Shown piece by piece: positions 31,763 to 38,603 of a stretch of DNA of 57,326 nucleotides (positions are counted from its first letter, which is position 1; each line of letters opens with the position of its first letter). The position numbers and the translations under genes are program-made. The notes beneath the pieces are model-generated. The model was not told where the DNA came from. It worked only from the letters and a program-made list of their open reading frames with translations, and did no database searches. This DNA is from SAR202 cluster bacterium (GTDB lineage Bacteria > Chloroflexota > Dehalococcoidia > Lucifugimonadales > UBA3495), in the NCBI GenBank assembly GCA_016872385.1, contig VGZV01000013.1:1-57326 (forward strand). The letters are read 5' to 3'.

Positions 31763-34375
31763 CTACTTCAGCTCCACCACCGTCACGCCCTCGCCGCCGG
31801 GGCCTTCCCCCGAGGCCGCCGAGGCCACCAGCGGGTGCCCCGCCAGGTGTTCCCGGATGGCCCGCCGCAGCGCCCCGGTGCCCCGTCCGTGGATGATGCG
31901 TATTTGCCGCACCCGGTCCAGGGCGGCGTTGTTCAGCAGCACCTCCACCTGGTCCAGGGCCGACTCCACCCGCTGGCCTCGCAGGTCCAATTCCGGGTTT
32001 ATGCGGGGGCGCTCCGCCCGCTCCAGGCGCACGCCGGAAACTACTCCCGCTCGCCCTGAGCTTGTCGAAGGGCCGCCACGCCGTGGTTCGACAGGCTCAC
32101 CACGAGCGGTTGTTGATGCGGGGTATCCCTCCGCCTGCTTTTCCAGTTGGTAAAGGGGCATCTTGGCCCGCATGGTGCCCAGCAGCACCTCCACCTGGCC
32201 CGAGGCATCGGGCGGGCTGATGACCTCCACCGGCCTGGGAATGCCTCGGATGTACACCCGGTCGCCCTCTTTGAGCTTTTCCTGCCAGGGGATGCGCTTC
32301 ACTTCAATGGGCTGCCACTGGGGCGCGCTAATCTCCCGGCGGATTTCCGTAAGGGCAGCCCGCACACCTTCCAGCGGTTGTGCCCGTGGCGCAGGAGTTG
32401 CCGATGGCATGGGTGGCCGCTCCAGCGCCCTTTCCGCCTGCTGGAGTTGGGACATCAGGCCGCTTACCTTGTCTTGCAATTCTTGACGTGCTGCCTCCAC
32501 CAGTTCCACCCTGGTGGTCTCAATGTCCGCCAGGCGGGCCTCCATTTGGGCTTGCTGCTCCCGTGCCTGAGCCAGGGCGGCCTCCGCCTGCTGGTGCAGG
32601 TCTTGCAGCCGCAGCCTCTCCTCCTGTAGCTCGTGCAGCAGATCATCGGTGGCGCGCTGGGTGGGCGACAGCAGCGACCGGGCTTCTTGCAAGATTTCCG
32701 GCGCCAGACCCAGCCGGTCGGCAATGGTCAACGCGTAGCTGCGTCCTGGCAGCCCCACGGTGACCCGGTAGGTGGGCGCTAAAGTCTGAGGGTCCAGGTC
32801 TACGCTGGCGTTGACCATACCCGGCTGATCCTGTACGTAGCGGGCCACCGCCCGGTGGTGGGTGGTGGCCACCAGCAGCACCCCCCGGCGCTGGAAGTAG
32901 CCCAGAATGGCCTGAGCTAAGGCGGAACCTTCCTCCGGATCGGTGCTGGTGCCCAATTCGTCCACCAGCACCAGGGAGCGGGCCGTGGCCTGGTCCATGA
33001 TGCTGCGCAGGTTCTGGATGTGGGAGCTGAAGGTGGACAGGGACCGCTCAATGCTCTGCTGGTCGCCGATGTCGGTATAGATGCCATCCAGCAGCGGAAT
33101 GCGGGCCTCGTCGGCGGGCACGTGCAGCCCGGCGTGGGCCATTAGCGCCAGCAGCCCTGCGGTCTTCAGGGCCACGGTCTTGCCCCCGGCATTGGGGCCG
33201 GTAATGAGCATTACGTTGGCGCTGGAATCGCCCCCCAACTCCAGGCTGATGGGCACCACCCGGCCTGAGAGCAGTGGGTGGCGTGCCCGCACCAGCTTTA
33301 AGTGGCGGCTTTTTAATTCCCCCCTTTGTAAAGGGGGGTTAGGGGGGATTTCCGCCCCGTCCTGCGTGGAGACCTGGGGCGGCGCCGCCCGCGTATCAAT
33401 GGAGCAGCGGCCTTTGGCCATGGCCAGGTCCAGGCGGGCCAGAATATCCAGGGTCAGCCGCAGGTCGTCGCTGGCGTAGCCCACCTGGGAGGAAAGCTGG
33501 CGCAGCACCCGCTCCTCCTCATGCTCCTGGGCCAGACGCCCTTCCCGCCAGCGGTTGCCTTCCTCAATGGCGCTCATAGGCTCAATAAACACCGTGGCGC
33601 CGCTGTCCGACACGTCGTGGACAATGCCGGGCACCTTGGACTTGGCCTCCGCCTTGATGAGCAGCACCATGCGGCCGTTGCGCTGGGCCACAATAGGCTC
33701 CTGCACCAGTTCCAGGCGCTGCAAACGGCGCAGAGTGCGCTCCATGGACTCGTTCAGGTGCTGGTAGGCGGCGCGGGCCTCCAGGCGGAGCTGGCGCAGG
33801 GTGGGGCTGGCGTCGTCCAGGATTTCCCCGGCGGGGCTGATGGCCGAACGTATAGCCTGCTCCAGGTCCCCCAGTTCCGGCAGATTCTTGGCCAGGCCTG
33901 CCAGCAAGGGCAACTCCGTGTGGCGGGAGAGGCCGGCGCGGTTGTAACGCACTGCCTGGGCCAGTTCCTGGATGGAATGCAGCTCCTCGCCCCGCAGCAC
34001 GCCGCCCAACGACGCCCGCTGGATGCAGCCGCGCAGGTCCAGGGCGGGGCCAAACTCCAGCCCGCCGCTCTTTTCCAGGAACTGGCGGGCCTCGGTGGTC
34101 TCTTGCTGAAGGGCTGTGATGCGGGCCAGGTCGCCGGAGGGCGTCAACGCCAGGGAGGCCTCCTGCCCCATGATGGTGCGGGCGCGGGTGGCCAGTTGCT
34201 GGCGCACCTGGTCAAACTCCAGCAGCCGCAGGGTGCGGTCAAATCCGCCCAGGGGTTGGGAAGATAAATCCCCCCTGGCCCACCTTTGCAAAAGGGGGGG
34301 ATGGTTTATTTCCTCTTGCAAAGGGGGGTTGGGGAGATTTTCCTGGTGGGCTAGGCCTGAACTACTTATGCTCAC
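31763..34375 (-). CDS. mutS2: Endonuclease MutS2 carrying three in-frame repeat insertions
   Basis: 870 aa. Core/clamp region from about residue 44 (FDRTLRLLEFDQVRQQLATR), ATPase with Walker A TGPNAGGKT (about 392), ATP-lid and Walker B SLVLVDELGTSTDPEEG, long coiled coil (about 590-690), then the Smr nuclease domain LDLRGQRVESALDQVEVLLN with HGRGTGALR. MutS2 suppresses recombination and splits collided ribosomes. Three segments are translated repeats: about residues 11-35, 340-356 (IPPNPPLQRGELKS) and 755-778 (RGEPVEPRRGGPSTSSGR). All keep the frame and lie at domain joints. GTG 34375 is the only start upstream of the first insertion; no Shine-Dalgarno is evident. Confidence 0.92.
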   Translation of the reverse strand: MSISSSGLAHQENLPNPPLQEEINHPPLLQRWARGDLSSQPLGGFDRTLRLLEFDQVRQQLATRARTIMGQEASLALTPSGDLARITALQQETTEARQFLEKSGGLEFGPALDLRGCIQRASLGGVLRGEELHSIQELAQAVRYNRAGLSRHTELPLLAGLAKNLPELGDLEQAIRSAISPAGEILDDASPTLRQLRLEARAAYQHLNESMERTLRRLQRLELVQEPIVAQRNGRMVLLIKAEAKSKVPGIVHDVSDSGATVFIEPMSAIEEGNRWREGRLAQEHEEERVLRQLSSQVGYASDDLRLTLDILARLDLAMAKGRCSIDTRAAPPQVSTQDGAEIPPNPPLQRGELKSRHLKLVRARHPLLSGRVVPISLELGGDSSANVMLITGPNAGGKTVALKTAGLLALMAHAGLHVPADEARIPLLDGIYTDIGDQQSIERSLSTFSSHIQNLRSIMDQATARSLVLVDELGTSTDPEEGSALAQAILGYFQRRGVLLVATTHHRAVARYVQDQPGMVNASVDLDPQTLAPTYRVTVGLPGRSYALTIADRLGLAPEILQEARSLLSPTQRATDDLLHELQEERLRLQDLHQQAEAALAQAREQQAQMEARLADIETTRVELVEAARQELQDKVSGLMSQLQQAERALERPPMPSATPAPRAQPLEGVRAALTEIRREISAPQWQPIEVKRIPWQEKLKEGDRVYIRGIPRPVEVISPPDASGQVEVLLGTMRAKMPLYQLEKQAEGYPASTTARGEPVEPRRGGPSTSSGRAGVVSGVRLERAERPRINPELDLRGQRVESALDQVEVLLNNAALDRVRQIRIIHGRGTGALRRAIREHLAGHPLVASAASGEGPGGEGVTVVELK
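32040..32112. repeat. CTTGTCGAA/TTCGACAAG repeat inside mutS2
   Basis: CTCGCCCTGAGCTTGTCGAA and TTCGACAGGCTCACCACGAG form an imperfect inverted repeat read in frame in the linker between the coiled coil and Smr domain. Same class as 17087, 42748 and 51100. Confidence 0.75.
33309..33356. repeat. CCCCCCTTT/AAAGGGGGG repeat inside mutS2
   Basis: TTAATTCCCCCCTTTGTAAA then GGGGGGTTAGGGGGGATTTC: the dispersed class seen before hemB, ilvD and tldD, here inserted in frame between the MutS2 clamp region and its ATPase. Confidence 0.8.
34267..34345. repeat. Double CCCCC/GGGGG repeat forming the mutS2 N-terminus
   Basis: AAATCCCCCCTGGCCCACCT with TTGCAAAAGGGGGGGATGG, then CTCTTGCAAAGGGGGGTTGG. It is translated as residues 11-36 of MutS2, ahead of the conserved start of the protein. 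Confidence 0.75.
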
Positions 34376-34391
34376 GTTAATTGCGTCCGTG

Positions 34392-34419
34392 GTAGGGGTG
34401 ACGTATGCGTCGCCCCTAC
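34392..34419. repeat. GTAG-headed REP palindrome at the 3' edge of the RAYT gene
   Basis: GTAGGGGTGACGTA and TGCGTCGCCCCTAC, 28 bases, starts 24 bases beyond the RAYT stop codon side and touches its last codons. The GTAG tetranucleotide preceding a hairpin is the recognition signature of REP sequences handled by RAYT transposases. Confidence 0.8.
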
Positions 34420-34963
34420 GGCCGAGGTAAAAATTTCTGGGACATCGGATTGTCAGAGTCCAATTCCCATTGAACCGGATTGTTCGCTATGTATTGGCGA
34501 ATTCGGGTTAGTTCGGCATCACCCTGGATGACGTGCTCGTAGAAATTACGTTGCCAGACAGGCCCCACAGCCGTTCTGGAAAGTTCGTTGATTTGCCTGC
34601 TGGCGGCCGATTTGAATGAACCTACGATGGCGCTTAATGAGCCACGCCGTGGCCCCGATGCCCCGGTTGGAGCCTGTAGGGGCGACGTATGCGTCGCCTC
34701 TACGTCAATGATGAACAATATCCCATGCACGTGATTAGGCATGACCACAAACTCGTCTAACCGGACCAGTTCAAAGTGTTTTGGAATGGCTCTCCAACAC
34801 GCTGCCACGCATTCGCCGGAGTGATTGAGGCGCATCACCCCCCCGCCGCCACTTCTCCGAACAGACATACTCTATTTTTGGTGCAAATGGTTACAAAATA
34901 TGCTCCAGGCTGGGCATAATCATAGTCCTTCAGGCGTAGCGGTTTCCTGGACCTGGTTGTCAT
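34416..34963 (-). pseudogene. REP-associated tyrosine transposase (RAYT), frameshifted
   Basis: From ATG 34963 the minus strand gives MTTRSRKPLRLKDYDYAQPG then AYFVTICTKNRVCLFGEVAAGG, the N-terminus of a RAYT/Y1 transposase. The frame breaks in a run of seven Gs (C7 at 34838-34844 on the plus strand); one base later it resumes as MRLNHSGECVAACW and continues with LDEFVVMPNHVHGILF (the HUH metal motif is HVH) and IRQYIANNPVQWELD (catalytic Tyr). With eight Gs it would encode 182 aa. Residues around VEATHTSPLQAP translate a REP copy inside the gene. It could start independently at 34868 without its first strands. Confidence 0.82.
34676..34703. repeat. GTAG-headed REP palindrome inside the RAYT gene
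   Basis: GTAGGGGCGACGTA and TGCGTCGCCTCTAC, 28 bases, nearly identical to the copy at 34392. It is read in frame between the HUH motif and the catalytic-Tyr half of the transposase. Confidence 0.8.
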
Positions 34964-34964
34964 G

Positions 34965-35342
34965 TCACTTGGCCCGGACTTTCCCAGTCCTGCCAAAAAT
35001 CAGGCCCGTCACCAAGGGGATGAAAAAGGTTGCAACGTAGTAAATGGTCACATCCAGGTCGTAGTATCCCTGGGCGTTAAAGGCCTGCACCAGGAATACG
35101 TAGTCCAGGACAATGGCCACCGATACCCAGACTGCCGCCACCAGCAGATAGTACCAGAGAAACGTGTTGGTATTGTGGAGCCGCTTGTACGCCGCCAGCG
35201 CCGTAACAGGCAGCAGCACAGCCAGGATGGGCCACCCGATAAACTTTATTGGCACAAACGAGAACAGCATCATGCCCAAGCCAAAGCCAACAGCCCATAA
35301 GATGAGCCCCCAGCCAATGGTGCCCAGGAGCATTCGCTTCAT
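34965..35342 (-). CDS. Small integral membrane protein
   Basis: 125 aa from ATG 35342. Four hydrophobic helices: MLLGTIGWGLILWAVGFGLG, IKFIGWPILAVLLPVTALAA, FLWYYLLVAAVWVSVAIVLD and TIYYVATFFIPLVTGLIFG. The stop lies one base before the RAYT start. No family is assigned with confidence; DUF5367-like proteins look similar. The longer GTG start at 35375 reads repeat DNA and is not favoured. A weak AGAGGTGAAG precedes the ATG at a long distance. Confidence 0.7.
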   Translation of the reverse strand: MKRMLLGTIGWGLILWAVGFGLGMMLFSFVPIKFIGWPILAVLLPVTALAAYKRLHNTNTFLWYYLLVAAVWVSVAIVLDYVFLVQAFNAQGYYDLDVTIYYVATFFIPLVTGLIFGRTGKVRAK

Positions 35343-35364
35343 CACAATTTTAACCGCTTCACCT

Positions 35365-35562
35365 CTGCCCCTCACCTCTTATCCCCTCCTGCAAGGGGAG
35401 AGGAGGCTAACTGCGCCCTCTCCCTCCTTGGGAGAGGGTTGGGGTGAGGGTGAAGACCTACATCCTGACCTTCCCCCATGGCGAGGGGGATACACAGAAG
35501 GGGTCGTCCAAATCCTCTGGCCCCCCTTCTGCAAAGGGGATTGGGGGGATTTCGGTCCCCAG
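35365..35562. repeat. Cluster of dispersed palindromic repeats
   Basis: Four partial palindromes in tandem: CTTATCCCCTCCTGCAAGGG, CCCTCTCCCTCCTTGGGAGA (with GGGTTGGGGTGAGGGTG), CCTTCCCCCATGGCGAGGGG, and CCCCCCTTCTGCAAAGGGGA with TTGGGGGGATTT. They fill the 220-base gap between the membrane protein and the release-factor gene; no gene is seen here. Confidence 0.7.
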
Positions 35563-35566
35563 CCCC

Positions 35567-36310
35567 TCACCATTCCAAATGGTACACCCGGCTCTCCCGC
35601 AGCATACCAGCTACAGCCTCCAGGGCATCATGTTTAGGGTCTCGCACGTTCAGCCGCCGGTCCAGGATGCGCCCCTGGAACTGCGCCAGGTAGTCACACA
35701 CTTTGCGGAAACCCAGCAGGGTCAGCCGCTCGCCCCCCAGCAGCACGTAGTCCATCTGCCGGGCGTAGGGGCCAAACTGTTCTCGCACCACCTGGCAGGC
35801 CGCAGTGTAAAGGTGGTGGGCCTGCTCCTGCCGCCTTCTCTGGAACCGGGCCGAGGAACTCCCCCCTTTGTGGTGGCGGGCGTGCACCAACCGGCTGTCG
35901 GTCTTGGAAGAAAGCAACCCCTCGCCCCGGTACACGGCCACGGAATAGCGGCCCAGGCGCAGCAGCACCACCCCCACAGTATAATCGGCGGCCAGCAGCG
36001 CCCGCAGGGGGCCGGTGTCCCAGGTGGGTGTAAGCTGGAACTGCAACACCGGAAAGGGCGGCAGGACTACCAGGGCCTGCGCCCCAGCCCGCAGCCCCAC
36101 TATGCCGGTGTCCGACTCCAGAACCGCATCTCCCAGGCGGGACAGCCGCTTGCGCCAGGCCAGCCCCGGTGGGCCGGACTGCTCCAGAAAGCGTTCCCCA
36201 TCCGGCCCGGGCCGCAGGTACAGGGAAGACACTGCCATGTCCGGCGTGGGGGCGCGCAGGTCCAGCATCCATTCCAGGGGAGTTCTGCCAATGGTGTGGT
36301 GTGGTGGCAT
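35567..36310 (-). CDS. VLRF1/Vms1-like peptidyl-tRNA hydrolase (release-factor fold)
   Basis: 247 aa from ATG 36310. The eRF1-like domain is recognised by SVAVYRGEGLLSSKTDSRLV, then HARHHKGGSSSARFQRRRQE Q, a basic loop characteristic of Vms1/ANKZF1 and the bacterial acVLRF1 group, and by YVLLGGERLTLLGFRKVCDY with RRLNVRDPKHDALEAV. These proteins cleave the peptidyl-tRNA left on split large ribosomal subunits in ribosome quality control. The N-terminus (about 1-75) is the less conserved family extension. TATAAT nine bases before the ATG suggests an almost leaderless transcript. mutS2, whose product splits collided ribosomes in other bacteria, lies 1.2 kb away on the same strand. Confidence 0.78.
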   Translation of the reverse strand: MPPHHTIGRTPLEWMLDLRAPTPDMAVSSLYLRPGPDGERFLEQSGPPGLAWRKRLSRLGDAVLESDTGIVGLRAGAQALVVLPPFPVLQFQLTPTWDTGPLRALLAADYTVGVVLLRLGRYSVAVYRGEGLLSSKTDSRLVHARHHKGGSSSARFQRRRQEQAHHLYTAACQVVREQFGPYARQMDYVLLGGERLTLLGFRKVCDYLAQFQGRILDRRLNVRDPKHDALEAVAGMLRESRVYHLEW

Positions 36311-36319
36311 TGTTGTTAG

Positions 36320-36325
36320 ATTATA
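36320..36325 (-). promoter_or_regulatory. TATAAT -10 box next to the VLRF1 start codon
   Basis: A perfect -10 hexamer (minus strand) ends nine bases before ATG 36310, leaving a leader of only two or three bases. No Shine-Dalgarno. The -35 region is weak. Confidence 0.45.
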
Positions 36326-36415
36326 TGCCCTAACCCCTTCAGTCGCATTGACATAAGGGGTAAAATTAGGCCATTCTACGGCTGGCATCCCGCATCCCAT
36401 TGTAAAGGAGTCGCC

Positions 36416-37042
36416 ATGATTTACGAGATGCGTACCTATACCCTGAAGCCTGGCAGCGTTGAGCAGTTTGAGAAAAACTTTGCTGCGGCCCTGCCCAACC
36501 GGCTGAAGCTATCCAAACTGTCCGCCTTCTGGCACACGGAAATCGGCCCTCTGAACCAGGTCATTCATGTATGGGAGTACAATGACTTGAACCAGCGCGC
36601 GGCCGTCCGCGCCCAGGCCGGCAAGCTCCCCGACTGGCCGCCCAAGAGCGACGGCGCCATCCTGGAGATGCAGTCGGAAATCTACAACCCCGCGCCTTTC
36701 ATGCACCCCCTGGGCAGCCGCGACTACGGCCAGGGCAACATCTATGAGATGCGCAGCTACACCTTCCAGCCTGGCACCATGCCCCAGGTCATTGATCGCT
36801 GGACCCAGTGCATACCCTACCGGGAAGAGTACTCTCCCCTGGCGGCGGGAATGTACACCGAGCTGGGCGGCTTGAACAAGTGGGTCCACATCTGGCCCTA
36901 CAAGAGCCTCAACGACCGCAACAAGGTTCGCGCCGAGGCCAGCAAGAGCGACCACTGGCCTCCCGGCAAACTGGGCGCACTGCCCATGGTCCGCCAGGAA
37001 AACAAGATTCTAGTTCCTGCGGCCTTCTCTCCAATGAAGTAG
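36416..37042 (+). CDS. NIPSNAP family protein, copy 1
   Basis: 208 aa with AAAGGAG before the ATG. Two ferredoxin-like (dimeric alpha-beta barrel) NIPSNAP repeats: residues 1-100 (MIYEMRTYTLKPGSVEQFEK; SAFWHTEIGPLNQVIHVWEY) and 105-205 (NIYEMRSYTFQPGTMPQVID; AGMYTELGGLNKWVHIWPYK). Function of bacterial NIPSNAP proteins is unsettled. The next gene is a close paralogue, and both end with (Q)ENKI(L/M)(V/I)PA(A/S)FSP.K. Confidence 0.92.
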   Translation: MIYEMRTYTLKPGSVEQFEKNFAAALPNRLKLSKLSAFWHTEIGPLNQVIHVWEYNDLNQRAAVRAQAGKLPDWPPKSDGAILEMQSEIYNPAPFMHPLGSRDYGQGNIYEMRSYTFQPGTMPQVIDRWTQCIPYREEYSPLAAGMYTELGGLNKWVHIWPYKSLNDRNKVRAEASKSDHWPPGKLGALPMVRQENKILVPAAFSPMK

Positions 37043-37050
37043 GCATTTTA

Positions 37051-37076
37051 CAGGGGCGACGTATATGTCGCCCCTG
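37051..37076. repeat. REP-like palindrome between the NIPSNAP genes
   Basis: CAGGGGCGACGTA and TATGTCGCCCCTG, 26 bases, perfect palindrome except the centre; same core as the RAYT-linked REPs but with CAG in place of GTAG. Confidence 0.7.
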
Positions 37077-37117
37077 GCTTTTCCCATTGATGCCCTGCAG
37101 AAAGAAAAGGAGTCGCC

Positions 37118-37747
37118 ATGATTTACGAAGTACGCACCTACACCCTCAAGCCCGGCGCCACCGCGGAATTTGAGGCCCGGTTTGAAAAGCGCCATCCCTA
37201 CCGGGAGAAGCACTCCAAGCTGGCGGCCTTCTGGCACACGGACATTGGCCCCCTGAACCAGGTTATCCACGTGTGGGAGTACCAGGACCTGAACCACCGG
37301 GCCCGCGCCCGGGAGGCGGCCAACAAAGACGCCAACCTGCAAAAGCTGCCCGGCGGCCGCGAGTTTGTGGTGGAGCAGCAGTCGGAAATTTACAACCCCG
37401 CGCCTTTCATGCACCCCTTCGGCAGCCGTGACTACGGCAAGGGCAATATTTACGAGATGCGCAGCTACACCTATGCCCCCGGCGATATCCCCAAGGTTCT
37501 GGAAGCCTGGGGCAGCGCCATCCACATTCGGGAGGAGTTCTCCCCCCTGGTGGCGGGCATGTACACGGAACTGGGCGGGCTGAACAAGTGGACCCACGTG
37601 TGGGTCTATAGGGACCTCAACGAGCGCGCCCGCCTGCGGGCCGAGTCCCGCAAGCCCGGCACCGGCTGGCCCCCGGCGGCAGGGGTGCGCCCCGTCAAGC
37701 AGGAGAACAAAATCATGATTCCTGCTTCCTTCTCACCGGTGAAGTAA
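37118..37747 (+). CDS. NIPSNAP family protein, copy 2
   Basis: 209 aa. Same two-domain layout as copy 1: MIYEVRTYTLKPGATAEFEA, AAFWHTDIGPLNQVIHVWEY, then NIYEMRSYTYAPGDIPKVLE and AGMYTELGGLNKWTHVWVYR. The spacing between genes, the identical GGAGTCGCC before both start codons and the shared C-terminal signature show a tandem gene duplication on top of an internal domain duplication. Confidence 0.92.
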   Translation: MIYEVRTYTLKPGATAEFEARFEKRHPYREKHSKLAAFWHTDIGPLNQVIHVWEYQDLNHRARAREAANKDANLQKLPGGREFVVEQQSEIYNPAPFMHPFGSRDYGKGNIYEMRSYTYAPGDIPKVLEAWGSAIHIREEFSPLVAGMYTELGGLNKWTHVWVYRDLNERARLRAESRKPGTGWPPAAGVRPVKQENKIMIPASFSPVK

Positions 37748-37765
37748 GGCATTCCTTTGCTCTGG

Positions 37766-37791
37766 CAGGGGCGGACCAACGTCCGCTCCTG
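37766..37791. repeat. REP-like palindrome
   Basis: CAGGGGCGGACCA and ACGTCCGCTCCTG downstream of the second NIPSNAP gene. Confidence 0.6.
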
Positions 37792-37823
37792 CTCCAGGCC
37801 GTTTCACCTGCAGATAAGGTAGA

Positions 37824-37850
37824 GTAGGGGCAGACCTCCATGTCTGCCCT
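37824..37850. repeat. GTAG-headed REP-like palindrome
   Basis: GTAGGGGCAGACC and ATGTCTGCCCT, 27 bases, GTAG on the left, CTAC lost on the right. It lies 49 bases before the NTF2-like gene. Confidence 0.6.
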
Positions 37851-37898
37851 GGCCCCTTCCTGGACACATTCGCGATATATCCGAGATACGTCCAAGAT

Positions 37899-38294
37899 AT
37901 GCAATCCGACTCCCCAGACATTCAGGCCCTTAAAGCCGCCAACCAGCGGTTCTATGAGGCCTTTGGCGCCCTGGACTTGAACAAGCTGGAGGAGGTGTGC
38001 GACACCTCCTCCCAGGCCTTGTGCGTCCACCCCGGCTGGCCGCCGCTGGTGGGCTGGGACAACATCCGGCAAAGCTGGGAGAACATCTTCAACACCACCA
38101 CCCTCATGCACTTCAACATTCAGTATGTGCAGGCGGTGGTTTTGGGGGATTCCGGCTGGGTCACCTGCGTGGAGAACATCTCCAGTGTGCTCCAGGGCCG
38201 TGCCAGCAACTTTGGCGTACTGGCCACCAACATCTTCGTCCGCACCCCCCGGGGCTGGCGGATGATTGCGCACCACGCTTCGGTCCGAGTGTGA
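37899..38294 (+). CDS. NTF2-like (SnoaL/DUF4440-type) protein
   Basis: 131 aa. IQALKAANQRFYEAFGALDL, CVHPGWPPLVGWDNIRQSWE, NIQYVQAVVLGDSGWVTCVE and NIFVRTPRGWRMIAHHAS are the cone-shaped NTF2-like fold with its typical N-terminal helices and final beta strand with paired His. Ketosteroid-isomerase-like proteins of this type have varied or unknown roles. No Shine-Dalgarno is obvious. Confidence 0.85.
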   Translation: MQSDSPDIQALKAANQRFYEAFGALDLNKLEEVCDTSSQALCVHPGWPPLVGWDNIRQSWENIFNTTTLMHFNIQYVQAVVLGDSGWVTCVENISSVLQGRASNFGVLATNIFVRTPRGWRMIAHHASVRV

Positions 38295-38340
38295 CCCAAG
38301 GGTTGCCCCTCTTTGTGATTCCCTGTGGTGTCACGGTACT

Positions 38341-38480
38341 GGTTCATTTTGGGTCTCGTCATTCCGGCGGAAGCCGGAATCCAGTAGAGCACGGCAACCT
38401 AGTGCATATCTGGGCACCCCGACTTGTCGGGGTGCGACGAGTTGAGTCCTGGGGTCAACTGAACCACTGCCGGTGTCACT
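38341..38480. repeat. Composite element with nested palindromes
   Basis: ATTCCGGCGGAAGCCGGAAT at 38361-38380 and GCACCCCGACTTGTCGGGGT at 38414-38433, each a strong hairpin; outer GGTTCA/TGAACC edges are faintly inverted. The same two hairpins occur together in 41785-41920 in the opposite order. The 309-base gap 38295-38603 holds no gene I can support. Confidence 0.55.
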
Positions 38481-38603
38481 TTCCAAGCCCATTGATATGC
38501 CCATGCCTGGTACAATGGAGCAGTGGGCCAATGGGGACGCCCAGTTTGCCAGCGTCCTCAGCCTGCCCGCCGTTTGTGCAAGTGTCCATCAGGAGCCACA
38601 GGG

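Noticed and set aside
36348..36366. TTGACA and TAAAAT before the first NIPSNAP gene as a promoter
   Set aside because: The spacing is seven bases and no acceptable -10 lies 16-18 bp from the TTGACA.
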